Source: Sporisorium sorghi
Lineage: Eukaryota > Basidiomycota > Ustilaginomycetes > Ustilaginales > Ustilaginaceae
Assembly: GCA_023212695.1 (NCBI GenBank)
Contig: JALCCG010000074.1
Location: 1 to 64,000 of the forward strand
Reading direction: 5' to 3'
Length of the DNA: 64,000 bases
Position 1 is the stretch's first letter; the number at the start of each line of letters is the position of its first letter. Positions 8,344-16,921 of the stretch are shown here, piece by piece. A program made the translations under genes and the position numbers. The notes below the pieces were generated by a model that made no database searches, had not been told where the DNA came from, and worked only from the letters and a program-made list of their open reading frames with translations.

Positions 8344-8454
8344 CTTGACTGAAAAGCCCCTGCCCAATCGGTTATGCGTATGAGATATTTCTGATATGTT
8401 ATACTGAAAACAAATAAAAGTTTTAGGAGTGGTACTCTGAGAAAGCAAAAGCCT

Positions 8455-8745
8455 ATGTCGTTTGACGATCTGTTGAAGGAGTTGCAAGGACAAAAGTCGG
8501 TACAGGAGGATCCGGATAACATTTCTCTGGAAAAGCTGTTCAATGAAGCGTTTATGCGTAAACATTCATCGCACGGCAGCTTTGGGGAATTTCTGATAAA
8601 GGGTAACTTCCAGGTGGAAACTCACGAAGATATCGATAACATTCCAGATGAACTGTTTGACCGGCATGTTTCAAGAGAAACGGATTTCCCGGATTGGAAA
8701 TCGATGCTGGAGCAGGCAAAATCCGATCATGCTGCGGTAAAGTAA
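8455..8745 (+). CDS. Conserved small acidic protein, function unknown
   Basis: 96 residues from ATG 8455: MSFDDLLKELQGQKSVQEDP ..., acidic and helical with no membrane segment. The only good ribosome binding site, AGGAGT at 8425-8430, is 24 bases from this ATG, but 6 bases from an in-frame CTG at 8437 that would add MRKQKP. Translation may therefore begin at CTG. I do not recognise the family. A terminator follows at 8783-8805. Confidence 0.65.
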   Translation: MSFDDLLKELQGQKSVQEDPDNISLEKLFNEAFMRKHSSHGSFGEFLIKGNFQVETHEDIDNIPDELFDRHVSRETDFPDWKSMLEQAKSDHAAVK

Positions 8746-8782
8746 ATAAGGAAGTATCGGCTGCCGTGAAGCAGCTGCGATC

Positions 8783-8805
8783 AAGGGGCCGATGGCCCCT
8801 TTTTC
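8783..8805. terminator. Bidirectional terminator
   Basis: AAGGGGCC-GAT-GGCCCCTT followed by TTT on the plus strand. It lies between two convergent genes (8455 plus and 8818 minus) and can serve both. Confidence 0.85.
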
Positions 8806-8817
8806 TATTCCATCAGA

Positions 8818-9867
8818 TTACTTGGACTCGCTCTTGGCTTCAGACTCCGCTTTATCCCTGAACTTCTTGTAAAGCTTCGTAATATTCGCCGTATTGATCT
8901 CGATATTGTGCTCATAGGCATATTTCACCGCATACCCCAGTGCCAGCGTAGTTGCGCCCGCAACCGTCGCTCCGGCGACAGATCCCGCTCCCGGAAACAC
9001 CTTCACGATCTGCCGAAAAATACTCTTGCCGATATTCCCGAATATCGTGGCAATGACCAGCTCCTTCGCTGTCTCCTTGCTGATCGGCTTATTGTACAGC
9101 ACCGCCAGCCGCGTCAGCAGGCTCACCTGAATGCCGGTAATCGGAATGATATCCGAGCCCGGAATAGGCGATGCGCCTACCGCCCCTGCGGAGACGGAGG
9201 CTCCAATGATCCAGGCATTGGCTGTCGCAGACTTCTCTTTGATACTTTTGGCAAAGAGAATGTCTTTAGACTTTTTTTTAAGCAGCTCCAGAATGCTGCT
9301 CCGCAGCTGGTCGATGTTCTCACCCGTCCGTGAGGATACCGGTGCAACTTCGTAGCGCCCCCCGGTCTCCTTCTTGATGCGCGCCACTAGCCGGTCGATT
9401 TCATCTGCGGCATCGATTTTGTTCAGCACAATCAAAATATTTGAGTTGATGCTCTGAATCTTCTCAAAGGACTTTTTCTCCACCTCGGAGAAGACGGTAC
9501 CCGCTGCGTTCAGGAAGAACAGTACGATATCCGCCTGTTTATAATAATTCAAGGTCACATCCGAATTGGCCGTATTTACGTCATTCAATCCGGGTGTGTC
9601 AATAAAATAAATGTGCTCTTTGTACTTGTGCGGTTTAATCTCGGTTGTCTCTCCCGGCTCAGCCCCTACGCCTGCCACCTCTTCACCGACGATACGGTTC
9701 ATGGTGGAAGACTTCCCGGTATTCACATCGCCAATGAGCGCAATGAGGATCTCTTGCTTCAGCTGTTGATTGATTGCATCCATTTCCTTATCGTAGGCCT
9801 CATCTGCGGCCCGCCTGATTTCATTCTCCCATGATTTCCCGTAGTCATCCACAGTGATCGTCTCCAT
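8818..9867 (-). CDS. GTPase with DUF697 membrane-associated domain
   Basis: 349 residues. The Era/YcjX-type G domain has G1 GDVNTGKSS (46-54), G3 DTPG (90-93), G4 NKID (149-152) and G5-like SSRTG. The C-terminal ~140 residues hold a DUF697-like helical region with hydrophobic Gly/Ala-rich helices (WIIGASVSAGAVGASPIPGS, and AGSVAGATVAGATTLALG) that may insert in the membrane. The protein ends in a charged tail of KAESEAKSESK type. No operon partners. Precise role unknown; members of this group are linked to envelope stress or membrane remodelling. Confidence 0.85.
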   Translation of the reverse strand: METITVDDYGKSWENEIRRAADEAYDKEMDAINQQLKQEILIALIGDVNTGKSSTMNRIVGEEVAGVGAEPGETTEIKPHKYKEHIYFIDTPGLNDVNTANSDVTLNYYKQADIVLFFLNAAGTVFSEVEKKSFEKIQSINSNILIVLNKIDAADEIDRLVARIKKETGGRYEVAPVSSRTGENIDQLRSSILELLKKKSKDILFAKSIKEKSATANAWIIGASVSAGAVGASPIPGSDIIPITGIQVSLLTRLAVLYNKPISKETAKELVIATIFGNIGKSIFRQIVKVFPGAGSVAGATVAGATTLALGYAVKYAYEHNIEINTANITKLYKKFRDKAESEAKSESK

Positions 9868-10042
9868 TCACGATAGGTATTTACCGCGCCACATTCCATC
9901 TATAGACCCATCATACACTATTGACAGTCTGTACATCGAAGCCTATGACTCCATCTGACAAGTACGTTCGGAATGCAGGCATACTCTTTATTACCTCTTC
10001 AACCCCTCGCTGAAAAGGCTGTCCCTGTACGATAGCATGAGT

Positions 10043-10489
10043 CTATTCAAACTTTTTTATAAAGTTTTTCTGATCCTTGGTAAACTTGTAGCCCCGTCTT
10101 TCATAAAATCTGTGAGCCTGCACACGGCTCGGATGTGACAGCAGCTTGATGCCGGAATAACCGCGGCTCTGGGACCACTGCTCCAGACTCTCGATCAACA
10201 GACTTCCCGCCCCTTGATTCCGGTACCTCTCCTTTACGACAAAACCTAACACATTGATTAAAGATTCTGAGAACAACAGCTCATAAGGACTTCCATGAAT
10301 GTAGCCTATAACCTCATCATCAGATTCACATAGCAGAACCACATCGTTCGTATGGTGGATGAGGGTCTCGATTTTCTCTTTGACTTTATCTTCCGAGAAC
10401 GCATGCAGATTCGGATTAAACTCCACGTTCAGGAGATAGATATCGGTATAATCCGTCACTCGGATGCCTCGGATGCTCCTCTGTATCAT
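10043..10489 (-). CDS. GNAT-family N-acetyltransferase
   Basis: 148 residues from the ATG at 10489, which has GGAGGGG five bases upstream; an in-frame ATG seven codons earlier lacks a site. The acetyl-CoA binding core is VLGFVVKERYRNQGAGSLLI (the R-x-x-G-x-G/A motif), followed by the C-terminal HPSRVQAHRFYERRGYKFT of the GNAT fold. Monocistronic. Substrate unknown. Confidence 0.88.
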   Translation of the reverse strand: MIQRSIRGIRVTDYTDIYLLNVEFNPNLHAFSEDKVKEKIETLIHHTNDVVLLCESDDEVIGYIHGSPYELLFSESLINVLGFVVKERYRNQGAGSLLIESLEQWSQSRGYSGIKLLSHPSRVQAHRFYERRGYKFTKDQKNFIKKFE

Positions 10490-10545
10490 CGACGTCCCCT
10501 CCATTCCCAAGCTTTTAGCGAAAACATAATCCCATCGATTCTAAC

Positions 10546-10573
10546 AAAAAAAGCGTGAATTCATCACGCTTTC
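10546..10573. terminator. Bidirectional terminator after yyzF
   Basis: AAAGCGTGA-ATTCA-TCACGCTTT with A/T runs on both sides, 38 bases beyond the CxxH/CxxC gene stop. Confidence 0.85.
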
Positions 10574-10610
10574 TCATCGGTATCATCTATTCAAGTCAAA
10601 TGTTCAAAAG

Positions 10611-10778
10611 TTACACAACTAAAAACTCAGCATGCTTCTCGCACTCCGCGCACTTCACCGGTGGGTCCCAGTCCGAAAACTCGGTCTCCTTCAGATCAAC
10701 AATATCCGGGGCATCCTCATATTCATCCACGAAATTTTCGATCGCTAGTTCCACATGTTCCTTGCATACGACGTACAT
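10611..10778 (-). CDS. yyzF: CxxH/CxxC protein (YyzF type)
   Basis: 55 residues from the ATG at 10778, preceded by GAAAGGAT. CKEH near the start and CAEC near the end form a CxxH/CxxC pair suited to binding one zinc; the middle is acidic. This matches the small CxxH/CxxC protein family found in Bacillales next to htrA/rlmH, as here. Longer in-frame starts upstream add only Met/Arg/His-rich residues and are not credible. Function unknown. Confidence 0.8.
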   Translation of the reverse strand: MYVVCKEHVELAIENFVDEYEDAPDIVDLKETEFSDWDPPVKCAECEKHAEFLVV

Positions 10779-10989
10779 TCTATGCATCCTTTCTATCATT
10801 CGCCTCATGTTGTGTTTTATCATCAATCAAGTGTAGCCACTCTTCTGTTCTACCACACTCTACGACAAAAAGAAATCTTTTTGCCGCAAATGGCTATTCC
10901 CTCTTTATTTCAATCCGCAAAAGCTTCCTCCACATCCATGGATTTCACAGGACTTGTCCTTCGCTCTCTACATCTCTTTCAGGTAAATG

Positions 10990-11019
10990 AAAAAAAGAGC
11001 GTGGATCACGCTCTTTTTT
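10990..11019. terminator. Bidirectional terminator
   Basis: AAAAAAGAGCGTG-GAT-CACGCTCTTTTTT, a perfect stem with T-runs on both strands, downstream of htrA. Confidence 0.85.
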
Positions 11020-11190
11020 CGCGGCCGTTCATCGGCTCTAATCTAACCTTTTTCAAATCTCTCTATATTGGATTCTATTCAACACTAACGATAATATATA
11101 CCCGTTACTTGCTGCATTAAACAACGAACGATCACGTGGCACAAAAAAATCTTCAAGGGCCTGATTCCGTATTCTTCAGAACTGCCCGTA

Positions 11191-12561
11191 TTATTCTCCA
11201 GGCTTCTCTTCCAGCTTCACCTTCAGCGACTGCAGCTTGCCGTCGCGATAGAAGGCCACATTCAGGTCACTGCCTACCTTCGTGTTACGATAGAGGTGCT
11301 TGCGAAGCTCCAGCGTCGTCGTGATCGGTTTGCCGTCAAGCTTGATGATGACGTCATTCAACTGCATACCGGCATCCAGCGCAGGACCAAGCGCATCCAG
11401 TACAACCACGCCTTCGGTTACCGTCTTCGGCAGCTTGAGATTCTCCTTCTCCTTCTTGCTGAGCGGAGCATACGGATTACTTAGATCCACCGTGTAGACG
11501 CCCAGATATGGACGCGCAATGTGGCCCTTCAGCATCAACTCGGTCACAACCTCCGTAATCTCATTGACCGGAATTGCAAACCCGAGTCCTTCTACGCCGG
11601 TGTCAGCAATCTTCATCGTGTTGATGCCAATGACTTTGCCGTTCAGATCCACCAGCGCACCGCCGCTGTTGCCTTCGTTAATAGCGGCATCAGTCTGGAT
11701 GACCTCCTGTTCCCAATCGTAGATGCCATCCTGATTCAGTGACACCGGAATAATACGGTTCGTGTAACTGACGATGCCGGAAGTGAGTGTATCGCCAAGA
11801 CCAAGCGGGTTGCCGATGGCAATGACCGTTTCGCCTAGACGAAGCTTGGAGGAATCGCCAAATTCTGCGACCTCGCCGATACCTTTACTATCAATGGACA
11901 GAACTGCGATATCGCTGACGTTGTCTGTGCCGACCAAGGTTGCCTTCCTCTTCTCCCCGCCTACCAATACAACCTCCAGGGAATCGGCTCCTTCAACCAC
12001 ATGGTTGTTGGTAATAACGAAGGCTTTGCCTTCCAGTTTCTTAAAGATAACGCCGGAGCCCAAGGCATCCTCTTGCGAGCCCCCGAAATCATTGCCAAAG
12101 TCAAAATCTTCCCCGAAATCGAACCCTTCCGGAAGCTCAAAGTCTCCTTCTTGTTCCGGTGGAACAGCGGACTCCTCTTCCAGACCCTCTCCCTCAAGGC
12201 CTTCCTCTTCGGGAAGGATGGTCTCTTTATGTGTCAGTACGCTGACTACGGCAGGCCGAACCTTCTGAGCAGCGCTGATAATTCGTTCGTATGGATCGCC
12301 ATCGGACGTGGACAGCTGGTGACTGCCGTTAATTAAGGTCATGGGCGACGAAGTCGCAGGATGTCCTGTAAGGAAGCTGAACAGCATGACTGCAATCAAT
12401 GCGCTGCATACGGAGCTGATCGCGGATATCTGAAATGTGGATAAACTCTTTTTACGGCGGGAAGTCCGCCACTTCGTTTTTCGCTCAGATGGGTCCTCGC
12501 TGGTATTTTTGCTCTGTCTGGAAATTTTAGTTGAATAGAAATCATCGTCAAACAATCCCAT
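11191..12561 (-). CDS. htrA: HtrA-type membrane serine protease with PDZ domain
   Basis: 456 residues from the ATG at 12561 (MGLFDDDFYSTK), preceded by GAGAGAGGG. One transmembrane anchor lies at about 45-65, with the protease outside the cell. The trypsin-like triad is His in TNNHVVEG (~187), Asp in SDIAVL (~217) and Ser in GNSGGAL (~299). A C-terminal PDZ domain begins near GHIARPYLGVYTV. An unusual Asp/Glu/Phe/Gly-rich insert (about 118-163) separates the anchor from the catalytic domain. Envelope quality-control protease. It lies downstream of the wal cluster as in Bacillus (yyxA), but here a SASP gene and a 1-kb gap intervene. Confidence 0.93.
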   Translation of the reverse strand: MGLFDDDFYSTKISRQSKNTSEDPSERKTKWRTSRRKKSLSTFQISAISSVCSALIAVMLFSFLTGHPATSSPMTLINGSHQLSTSDGDPYERIISAAQKVRPAVVSVLTHKETILPEEEGLEGEGLEEESAVPPEQEGDFELPEGFDFGEDFDFGNDFGGSQEDALGSGVIFKKLEGKAFVITNNHVVEGADSLEVVLVGGEKRKATLVGTDNVSDIAVLSIDSKGIGEVAEFGDSSKLRLGETVIAIGNPLGLGDTLTSGIVSYTNRIIPVSLNQDGIYDWEQEVIQTDAAINEGNSGGALVDLNGKVIGINTMKIADTGVEGLGFAIPVNEITEVVTELMLKGHIARPYLGVYTVDLSNPYAPLSKKEKENLKLPKTVTEGVVVLDALGPALDAGMQLNDVIIKLDGKPITTTLELRKHLYRNTKVGSDLNVAFYRDGKLQSLKVKLEEKPGE

Positions 12562-13660
12562 TGCGATCCCTCTCTCCCCTTGGCTGCTACACGTCAAGAT
12601 ACTTTACCAGCTTCAGACCTTCCGCCATTACCGACTTAATCATCTTGTCGTCATAACAACCGCCCTGCACCGAGTGTATCTAGCTTTCTATGAATCGGCA
12701 GCGTGCCACCTGTTAAATATCTCTCTATTGTATTAACTCTTTAGCGGCTCAAAAAGTTGCATTTTTGAACCCTCTCTTTGAACTTTTATCGAAATATGGC
12801 TCTTTAGCGAATATTCCGGCTCTTTCGTCTGAAATCCAGTTCCATAAAAGGTATGTATTGCCACCCGACAGTTCAAAAAAAACCCTGTATCTTTCTATTA
12901 CCACAAACAGGGCGGCTTAAGCGCAAAACATCTGTTTTTCGTAAAAAAAACTGGGAATACCTGGACCAGCTCTGATCTATACCATACAGAGGCCCTGATG
13001 TCTTGTTCAATGCGGGTTACTGACCGAAGCATCCAGCCTTCTAGTGCTCCTATTGTACCACACGAACAGAGGTTCACGTCAGCTTTCTTTTGTAAAAACA
13101 AATGCCAAATTGATGGCAATTCCAAGAGTCTGTACACAGCGTAATTCTTCATTACAGAACAACAAAAATCACGGGTGAACACGATACCCTTCTATACGTG
13201 ATAGACAACCAAGAGGTTCCATTTTCAAGGATATTATTCCATGTTCCATTCTTTCGATATCCCTCAGGCACTGAACGTCTCAGCCCTCAATCGTGCATTC
13301 CCCCTTCAAGAACTATACAGAACAAATGTGTTAAGAATATGGCAAAGGAGATCGCCAAGAGCTGCCAAATCCATACAAATCAGACAGGCCAGGAGGTGGG
13401 CTCCGGTTGACCTACACATCATTCCTATTTGGATTCCCCGCAACTTATTCTTCATAAGCTTTCCATTGCAAAAATACTTCCGATTTCCCAGCAGCTAGCC
13501 CCACTAGCCGAGTCTTGTCTATGAAATTATCCTATTAAAAACCAGAAGAGCTCTCAAACTCCCCTAGTATTTGAAATGGTTAGGTTATCCATTCATTTGT
13601 AAGTTCTCAACGGGGAATGTTATGAGGGGGAAACCATACAGCAGCGAGGAGGGTTATGGG
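12562..13660. other. Intergenic region between htrA and the SASP gene
   Basis: About 1.1 kb with no convincing protein gene. It holds the htrA promoter region, a candidate small RNA (12876-13045, minus strand) and AT-rich sequence from 13100 to 13640. Short open frames here lack ribosome binding sites. Confidence 0.5.
12876..13045 (-). ncRNA. Candidate small RNA
   Basis: On the minus strand a promoter-like pair (TGACGT at 13076-13081 and TACAAT at 13052-13057, 18 bp apart) is followed by about 170 bases rich in potential stems. One is GGGCCTCTG pairing with CAGA-bulge-GGTCC around 12965-13000. The segment ends with CCCTGT...ACAGGG and eight T residues at 12876-12914. No ribosome binding site or credible frame occurs. 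Class unknown; it does not match 6S, tmRNA, SRP RNA or riboswitch cores I know. Confidence 0.3.
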
Positions 13661-13924
13661 ATGGCAAGAAGATCAAGGCGGCACCGGAGCCCCGAAATGC
13701 AGCAATTCATGACCAAGGTGATGCAGAATGAAGGTTACAAGGTAGACCCGCAGAGTCAGCAAGACGTCAAATATGAGGTCGCCAAGTCTTTGGGGGTACC
13801 GCTTAAACCCGGCAGCAACGGAGATCTGACCACTGAGCAGGCCGGCAAAGTCGGCGGTGCGATGGGCGGTTCCATGGTTCGGGAAATGGTTCGCATGGCG
13901 CAGGAGAGTCTCAGCAAGCGTTAA
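13661..13924 (+). CDS. Small acid-soluble spore protein, alpha/beta type
   Basis: 87 residues. ATG 13661 lies 7 bases after AGGAGGG. The C-terminal half carries the SASP signatures: KYEVAKSLGVPL and GKVGGAMGGSMVREMVRMAQ. The N-terminal MARRSRRHRSPEMQQFMTKV is more basic than in the classical 60-70 residue proteins. SASPs coat and protect spore DNA and are cleaved by Gpr at germination; a typical Gpr site in the first conserved box is only partly recognisable. Expression is expected from a sigma-G promoter, which I could not locate with confidence. Confidence 0.88.
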   Translation: MARRSRRHRSPEMQQFMTKVMQNEGYKVDPQSQQDVKYEVAKSLGVPLKPGSNGDLTTEQAGKVGGAMGGSMVREMVRMAQESLSKR

Positions 13925-13958
13925 CGCGGGCGAAGTTCTCAGGATAGGCCATAACAAC

Positions 13959-14006
13959 AAAAACAGCTCCATGTCATAAATAAATATGACGGTGGGGCTG
14001 TTTTTC
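13959..14006. terminator. Bidirectional terminator between the SASP gene and walJ
   Basis: AAAAACAGCTCC with an inner ATGTCAT/ATATGAC pairing and GGGGCTGTTTTT. It terminates the SASP gene on the plus strand and walJ on the minus strand. Confidence 0.85.
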
Positions 14007-14042
14007 TAATGATCATATAATGAATCTATAATGGCTTTACGC

Positions 14043-14846
14043 CTACTCGCTTACCTTATCCCAAGGGGTTGGACGGTCATAATACGTGTCACACAATTTA
14101 AACTCACTGTCCTTGAAGAAGCACCCGCGATCCTCCATCGTATCACGGACAGTCATTCTTGCCAGCTCCATCATGTTATGATCAAGGCTAAGATGGGCAA
14201 GATATGTCCGTTTGGTATCTCCCGTCAGCAACTCGCTCAGGGCATCACCTGCCGAAATATTCGACAAATGGCCCATGTCGCCGAGAATCCGGCGTTTGGT
14301 ATTCCATGGATACCGTCCCATCCGGAGCATCTCGATATCATGGTTCGCCTCCAGCACAAGCACGTCCGATCCATCCAGCGCTTTCTTCACTTTATCGCTG
14401 ACATAACCGAGATCTGTAGCCACGCCGAGCTTCTCATCGCCATCATAGAAGCAATAACCGACCGGTGCCGCAGCGTCATGGGATATTTCAAAAGGCTCCA
14501 CCCGCAGCGTGCCAAAATCCTTGACCTCATGACTCTCCAGCACAACCCGGTTCTCTTCGGCAATCTTGCCCAGCGACTTGGTCATCGCTTCCCACGTCTT
14601 CTCATTCGCATAGATCGGCAGATTGTATTTACGGGCAACCGCACCAAGCCCCCGAATGTGATCGGAATGCTCATGCGTTACCAGGATGCCGTCGATTTCT
14701 TCCCCCATCATCTCGCGTTCCTTCAGCAGCTCATCAATGCGCCGTGCACTCAATCCCGCATCAATCAGCAGTGTCGTATCCTCATTGCGGACAATGGTCG
14801 CATTGCCCGTTGAGCCGCTCGACAGCACGGAAAATGATATCCCCAT
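14043..14846 (-). CDS. walJ: WalJ (YycJ) metallo-beta-lactamase-fold hydrolase
   Basis: 267 residues from MGISFSVLSSGSTGNATIVR at 14846. The metal motif is THEHSDHIRGL, with further ligands in LEANHD and AHLSLDH. WalJ-type proteins are 5'-3' exonuclease-like nucleases linked to coordinating wall synthesis with replication. It is the last gene of the wal operon, 7 bases after walI. Confidence 0.93.
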   Translation of the reverse strand: MGISFSVLSSGSTGNATIVRNEDTTLLIDAGLSARRIDELLKEREMMGEEIDGILVTHEHSDHIRGLGAVARKYNLPIYANEKTWEAMTKSLGKIAEENRVVLESHEVKDFGTLRVEPFEISHDAAAPVGYCFYDGDEKLGVATDLGYVSDKVKKALDGSDVLVLEANHDIEMLRMGRYPWNTKRRILGDMGHLSNISAGDALSELLTGDTKRTYLAHLSLDHNMMELARMTVRDTMEDRGCFFKDSEFKLCDTYYDRPTPWDKVSE

Positions 14847-14853
14847 AGTCTTG

Positions 14854-15603
14854 TTACTCCTTTGTCGTATCGCTTTTTGGCGTAAGGACATCCCCGCTGA
14901 TGCCCTGTACATAAATCATCTCGCCATGATCCAGTGTAAACCGCCAGGTTGGCGCTGCCAATTGATCCTCCGTATTAAACAGCTGCCCATAATAACCGAG
15001 CTGAATCTCCCTGACCGCCGTGTCCGGCGGTATAAAGTTACGTTCAATGAGGGTCTCAAGCGCCTTCGATGCGGACAGTACCTTCTGCTCCTCCATATCA
15101 TCGGTTGGCATAATCTCAAAGACCGGTTCGCGGTAGGCGTGAATCTTCTGGGATTCATAAATGAACTCCAGTTCCACATTAAAGAGCGGCCATTCCTTTT
15201 GCACCAACGGACGAAATACGAATATGTTCTCCTTGTCCGACTGCGGATCATGACGATAGTCTCCGAGATCGGCAATCTTCCCTTCAAAGGCACTTCGCAA
15301 TTCCTTCTCATCGGCATACACCAGCTTGGTGTCAACCGGCTCCTCAAGCCCTACCGGCTCGCCCTGCGCTTCTGCACTGTATATATAATTAATTTTGGGA
15401 AGCTGCGGCGTCTCCGTCGGAATCGGGCTCAGCAATTGAATCCCATTCTCCTCCATCACCTGCTGGGTGCTCTCGGATAGCGAGGTGAAATCGAGATTGG
15501 AGCCGACCTGCTCACGGTAATCCATCCAGAGCTGATAGCCCAGCACCAGATTCAGCAGCAAAAACGCGTAGATCAATACATTTTTGGCACGGCCCCAATC
15601 CAT
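14854..15603 (-). CDS. walI: WalI (YycI), regulator of the WalK kinase
   Basis: 249 residues: one N-terminal membrane helix (VLIYAFLLLNLVLGYQLW, about 9-26) and an extracytoplasmic YycI domain containing LTLDHG-like WRFTLDHGEMIYVQGISGDV near the end. Together with WalH it forms a membrane complex that restrains WalK. It lies between walH and walJ on the same strand. Confidence 0.93.
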   Translation of the reverse strand: MDWGRAKNVLIYAFLLLNLVLGYQLWMDYREQVGSNLDFTSLSESTQQVMEENGIQLLSPIPTETPQLPKINYIYSAEAQGEPVGLEEPVDTKLVYADEKELRSAFEGKIADLGDYRHDPQSDKENIFVFRPLVQKEWPLFNVELEFIYESQKIHAYREPVFEIMPTDDMEEQKVLSASKALETLIERNFIPPDTAVREIQLGYYGQLFNTEDQLAAPTWRFTLDHGEMIYVQGISGDVLTPKSDTTKE

Positions 15604-15643
15604 GATGTTCCCTCCTTATTCCTTCATTGTTGAACGTTATCGC

Positions 15644-16921
15644 TTATTCAAGCGTGATGACCGTCCCATTCTGAAGCTCGACCGCCCATACCGGCTTAAG
15701 CAGCAGGTCTTCCTCCGTTCGCACGGGCAGATATGCGGGGTCCAGACTCGCGATGGAGTTATCCTCAGCATAAGGCTTCAGCTTCGCCTCCAGTGCCTCG
15801 CCACCTGTCAGCTTTACCATTTGCTTCTTCAACGGGGCAGACTCCAGATATAACAGCGAACGCTCATAGGATGTGACCGTACCCTGCTGTAAATCCAGTT
15901 CCATCACCCCATACTGGAAGCCCGGTGTATTCAGGATGGGAAATCCGCCGTAGTACTGCTGGAATTTCACCAGCGTCCGGTCCTCGGATTCGCCTGCTTT
16001 GCCCAGTCGATACGTTCCGTTCCAGCCGCCGTGCTGATTCACGAAATCAATGGCGGACAGCACATCCTTCCCGGGACTGCTCTCGCCGGATGGAGGCGCA
16101 GCCGGATCGGTATAACTGATCCATTTTTGCCCCTGGTCGACCTGTAAGCTCCGCTTGCTGTCCGTATAAATCTCGGAGCCGTCTTTTTCCCTAATGTTAC
16201 GGGTGATGCTAGGATCGAAGAACAGACTGCGCTGCATTTGCTCCACCGTATATTCGCCAATCGGCAGTTCGACACTGACCATATTCAGTTCCTTCTCCGG
16301 TATATAGTAGCGCCCATCCACCATCTTATACGATGGCCAGCTGAGCCCGAAATCCACCAGTTGATCCACGTCCTGTACAGTCAAATCAGCCTGCGCGGCT
16401 TCATAGACGACATCGCCCTCCGTGCTGAAGAACATGACGTGAACCTTAGCTTCGCCTTCCACACTGTACAGCCATATTTTATTGATGCTTTCCCCTTCAA
16501 ACAGCGTGTCCGGCACGATCTGCATTACTCGCTGCAGCAGAGTAACCGGAATGCCCGAATCAAAGCTCAGCTCAATGCCCCGGTTCTCCGAACGAACCTT
16601 GGTCCAGTCGATATTGCTGACCATCCGGCGCTGAAAGTTATCAAAGGTCCGGCCCTTAAGCCGGTTATACACGAGATTGTAAAACGTATCGTTCGGATAG
16701 AATATCGTATGTTTGTCTTCTCCCAGATGAATGACCATTTTATCAGGAAAGAGCAGATTCTCCGGCTTCTCCTCCGGTCCCATCTCCTCGGTTCGGATAT
16801 AGGAATCCTTGGATTGAACAACGGAATCGCTGCCCGGGAAACGGAATATCAGAACATAACTTTGCAGCAGACTGCCAAGGACCAAAACAACCAGCAGTAC
16901 GGTCTTCATACGCTCCTTCAC
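15644..16921 (-). CDS. walH: WalH (YycH), regulator of the WalK kinase
   Basis: 425 residues: an N-terminal membrane helix (VLLVVLVLGSLLQSYVLIF, about 9-27) and a large extracytoplasmic YycH domain, with FPGSDSVVQSKDSYIRTEEM and FGLSWPSYKMVDGRYYIPE typical of the family. The start overlaps the walK end by 4 bases. It acts with WalI to modulate WalK. Confidence 0.93.
   Translation of the reverse strand: MKERMKTVLLVVLVLGSLLQSYVLIFRFPGSDSVVQSKDSYIRTEEMGPEEKPENLLFPDKMVIHLGEDKHTIFYPNDTFYNLVYNRLKGRTFDNFQRRMVSNIDWTKVRSENRGIELSFDSGIPVTLLQRVMQIVPDTLFEGESINKIWLYSVEGEAKVHVMFFSTEGDVVYEAAQADLTVQDVDQLVDFGLSWPSYKMVDGRYYIPEKELNMVSVELPIGEYTVEQMQRSLFFDPSITRNIREKDGSEIYTDSKRSLQVDQGQKWISYTDPAAPPSGESSPGKDVLSAIDFVNQHGGWNGTYRLGKAGESEDRTLVKFQQYYGGFPILNTPGFQYGVMELDLQQGTVTSYERSLLYLESAPLKKQMVKLTGGEALEAKLKPYAEDNSIASLDPAYLPVRTEEDLLLKPVWAVELQNGTVITLE

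Noticed and set aside
12898..13182. 94-codon minus-strand frame
   Set aside because: It overlaps the candidate small RNA and its terminator hairpin, has no ribosome binding site and reads like random sequence.
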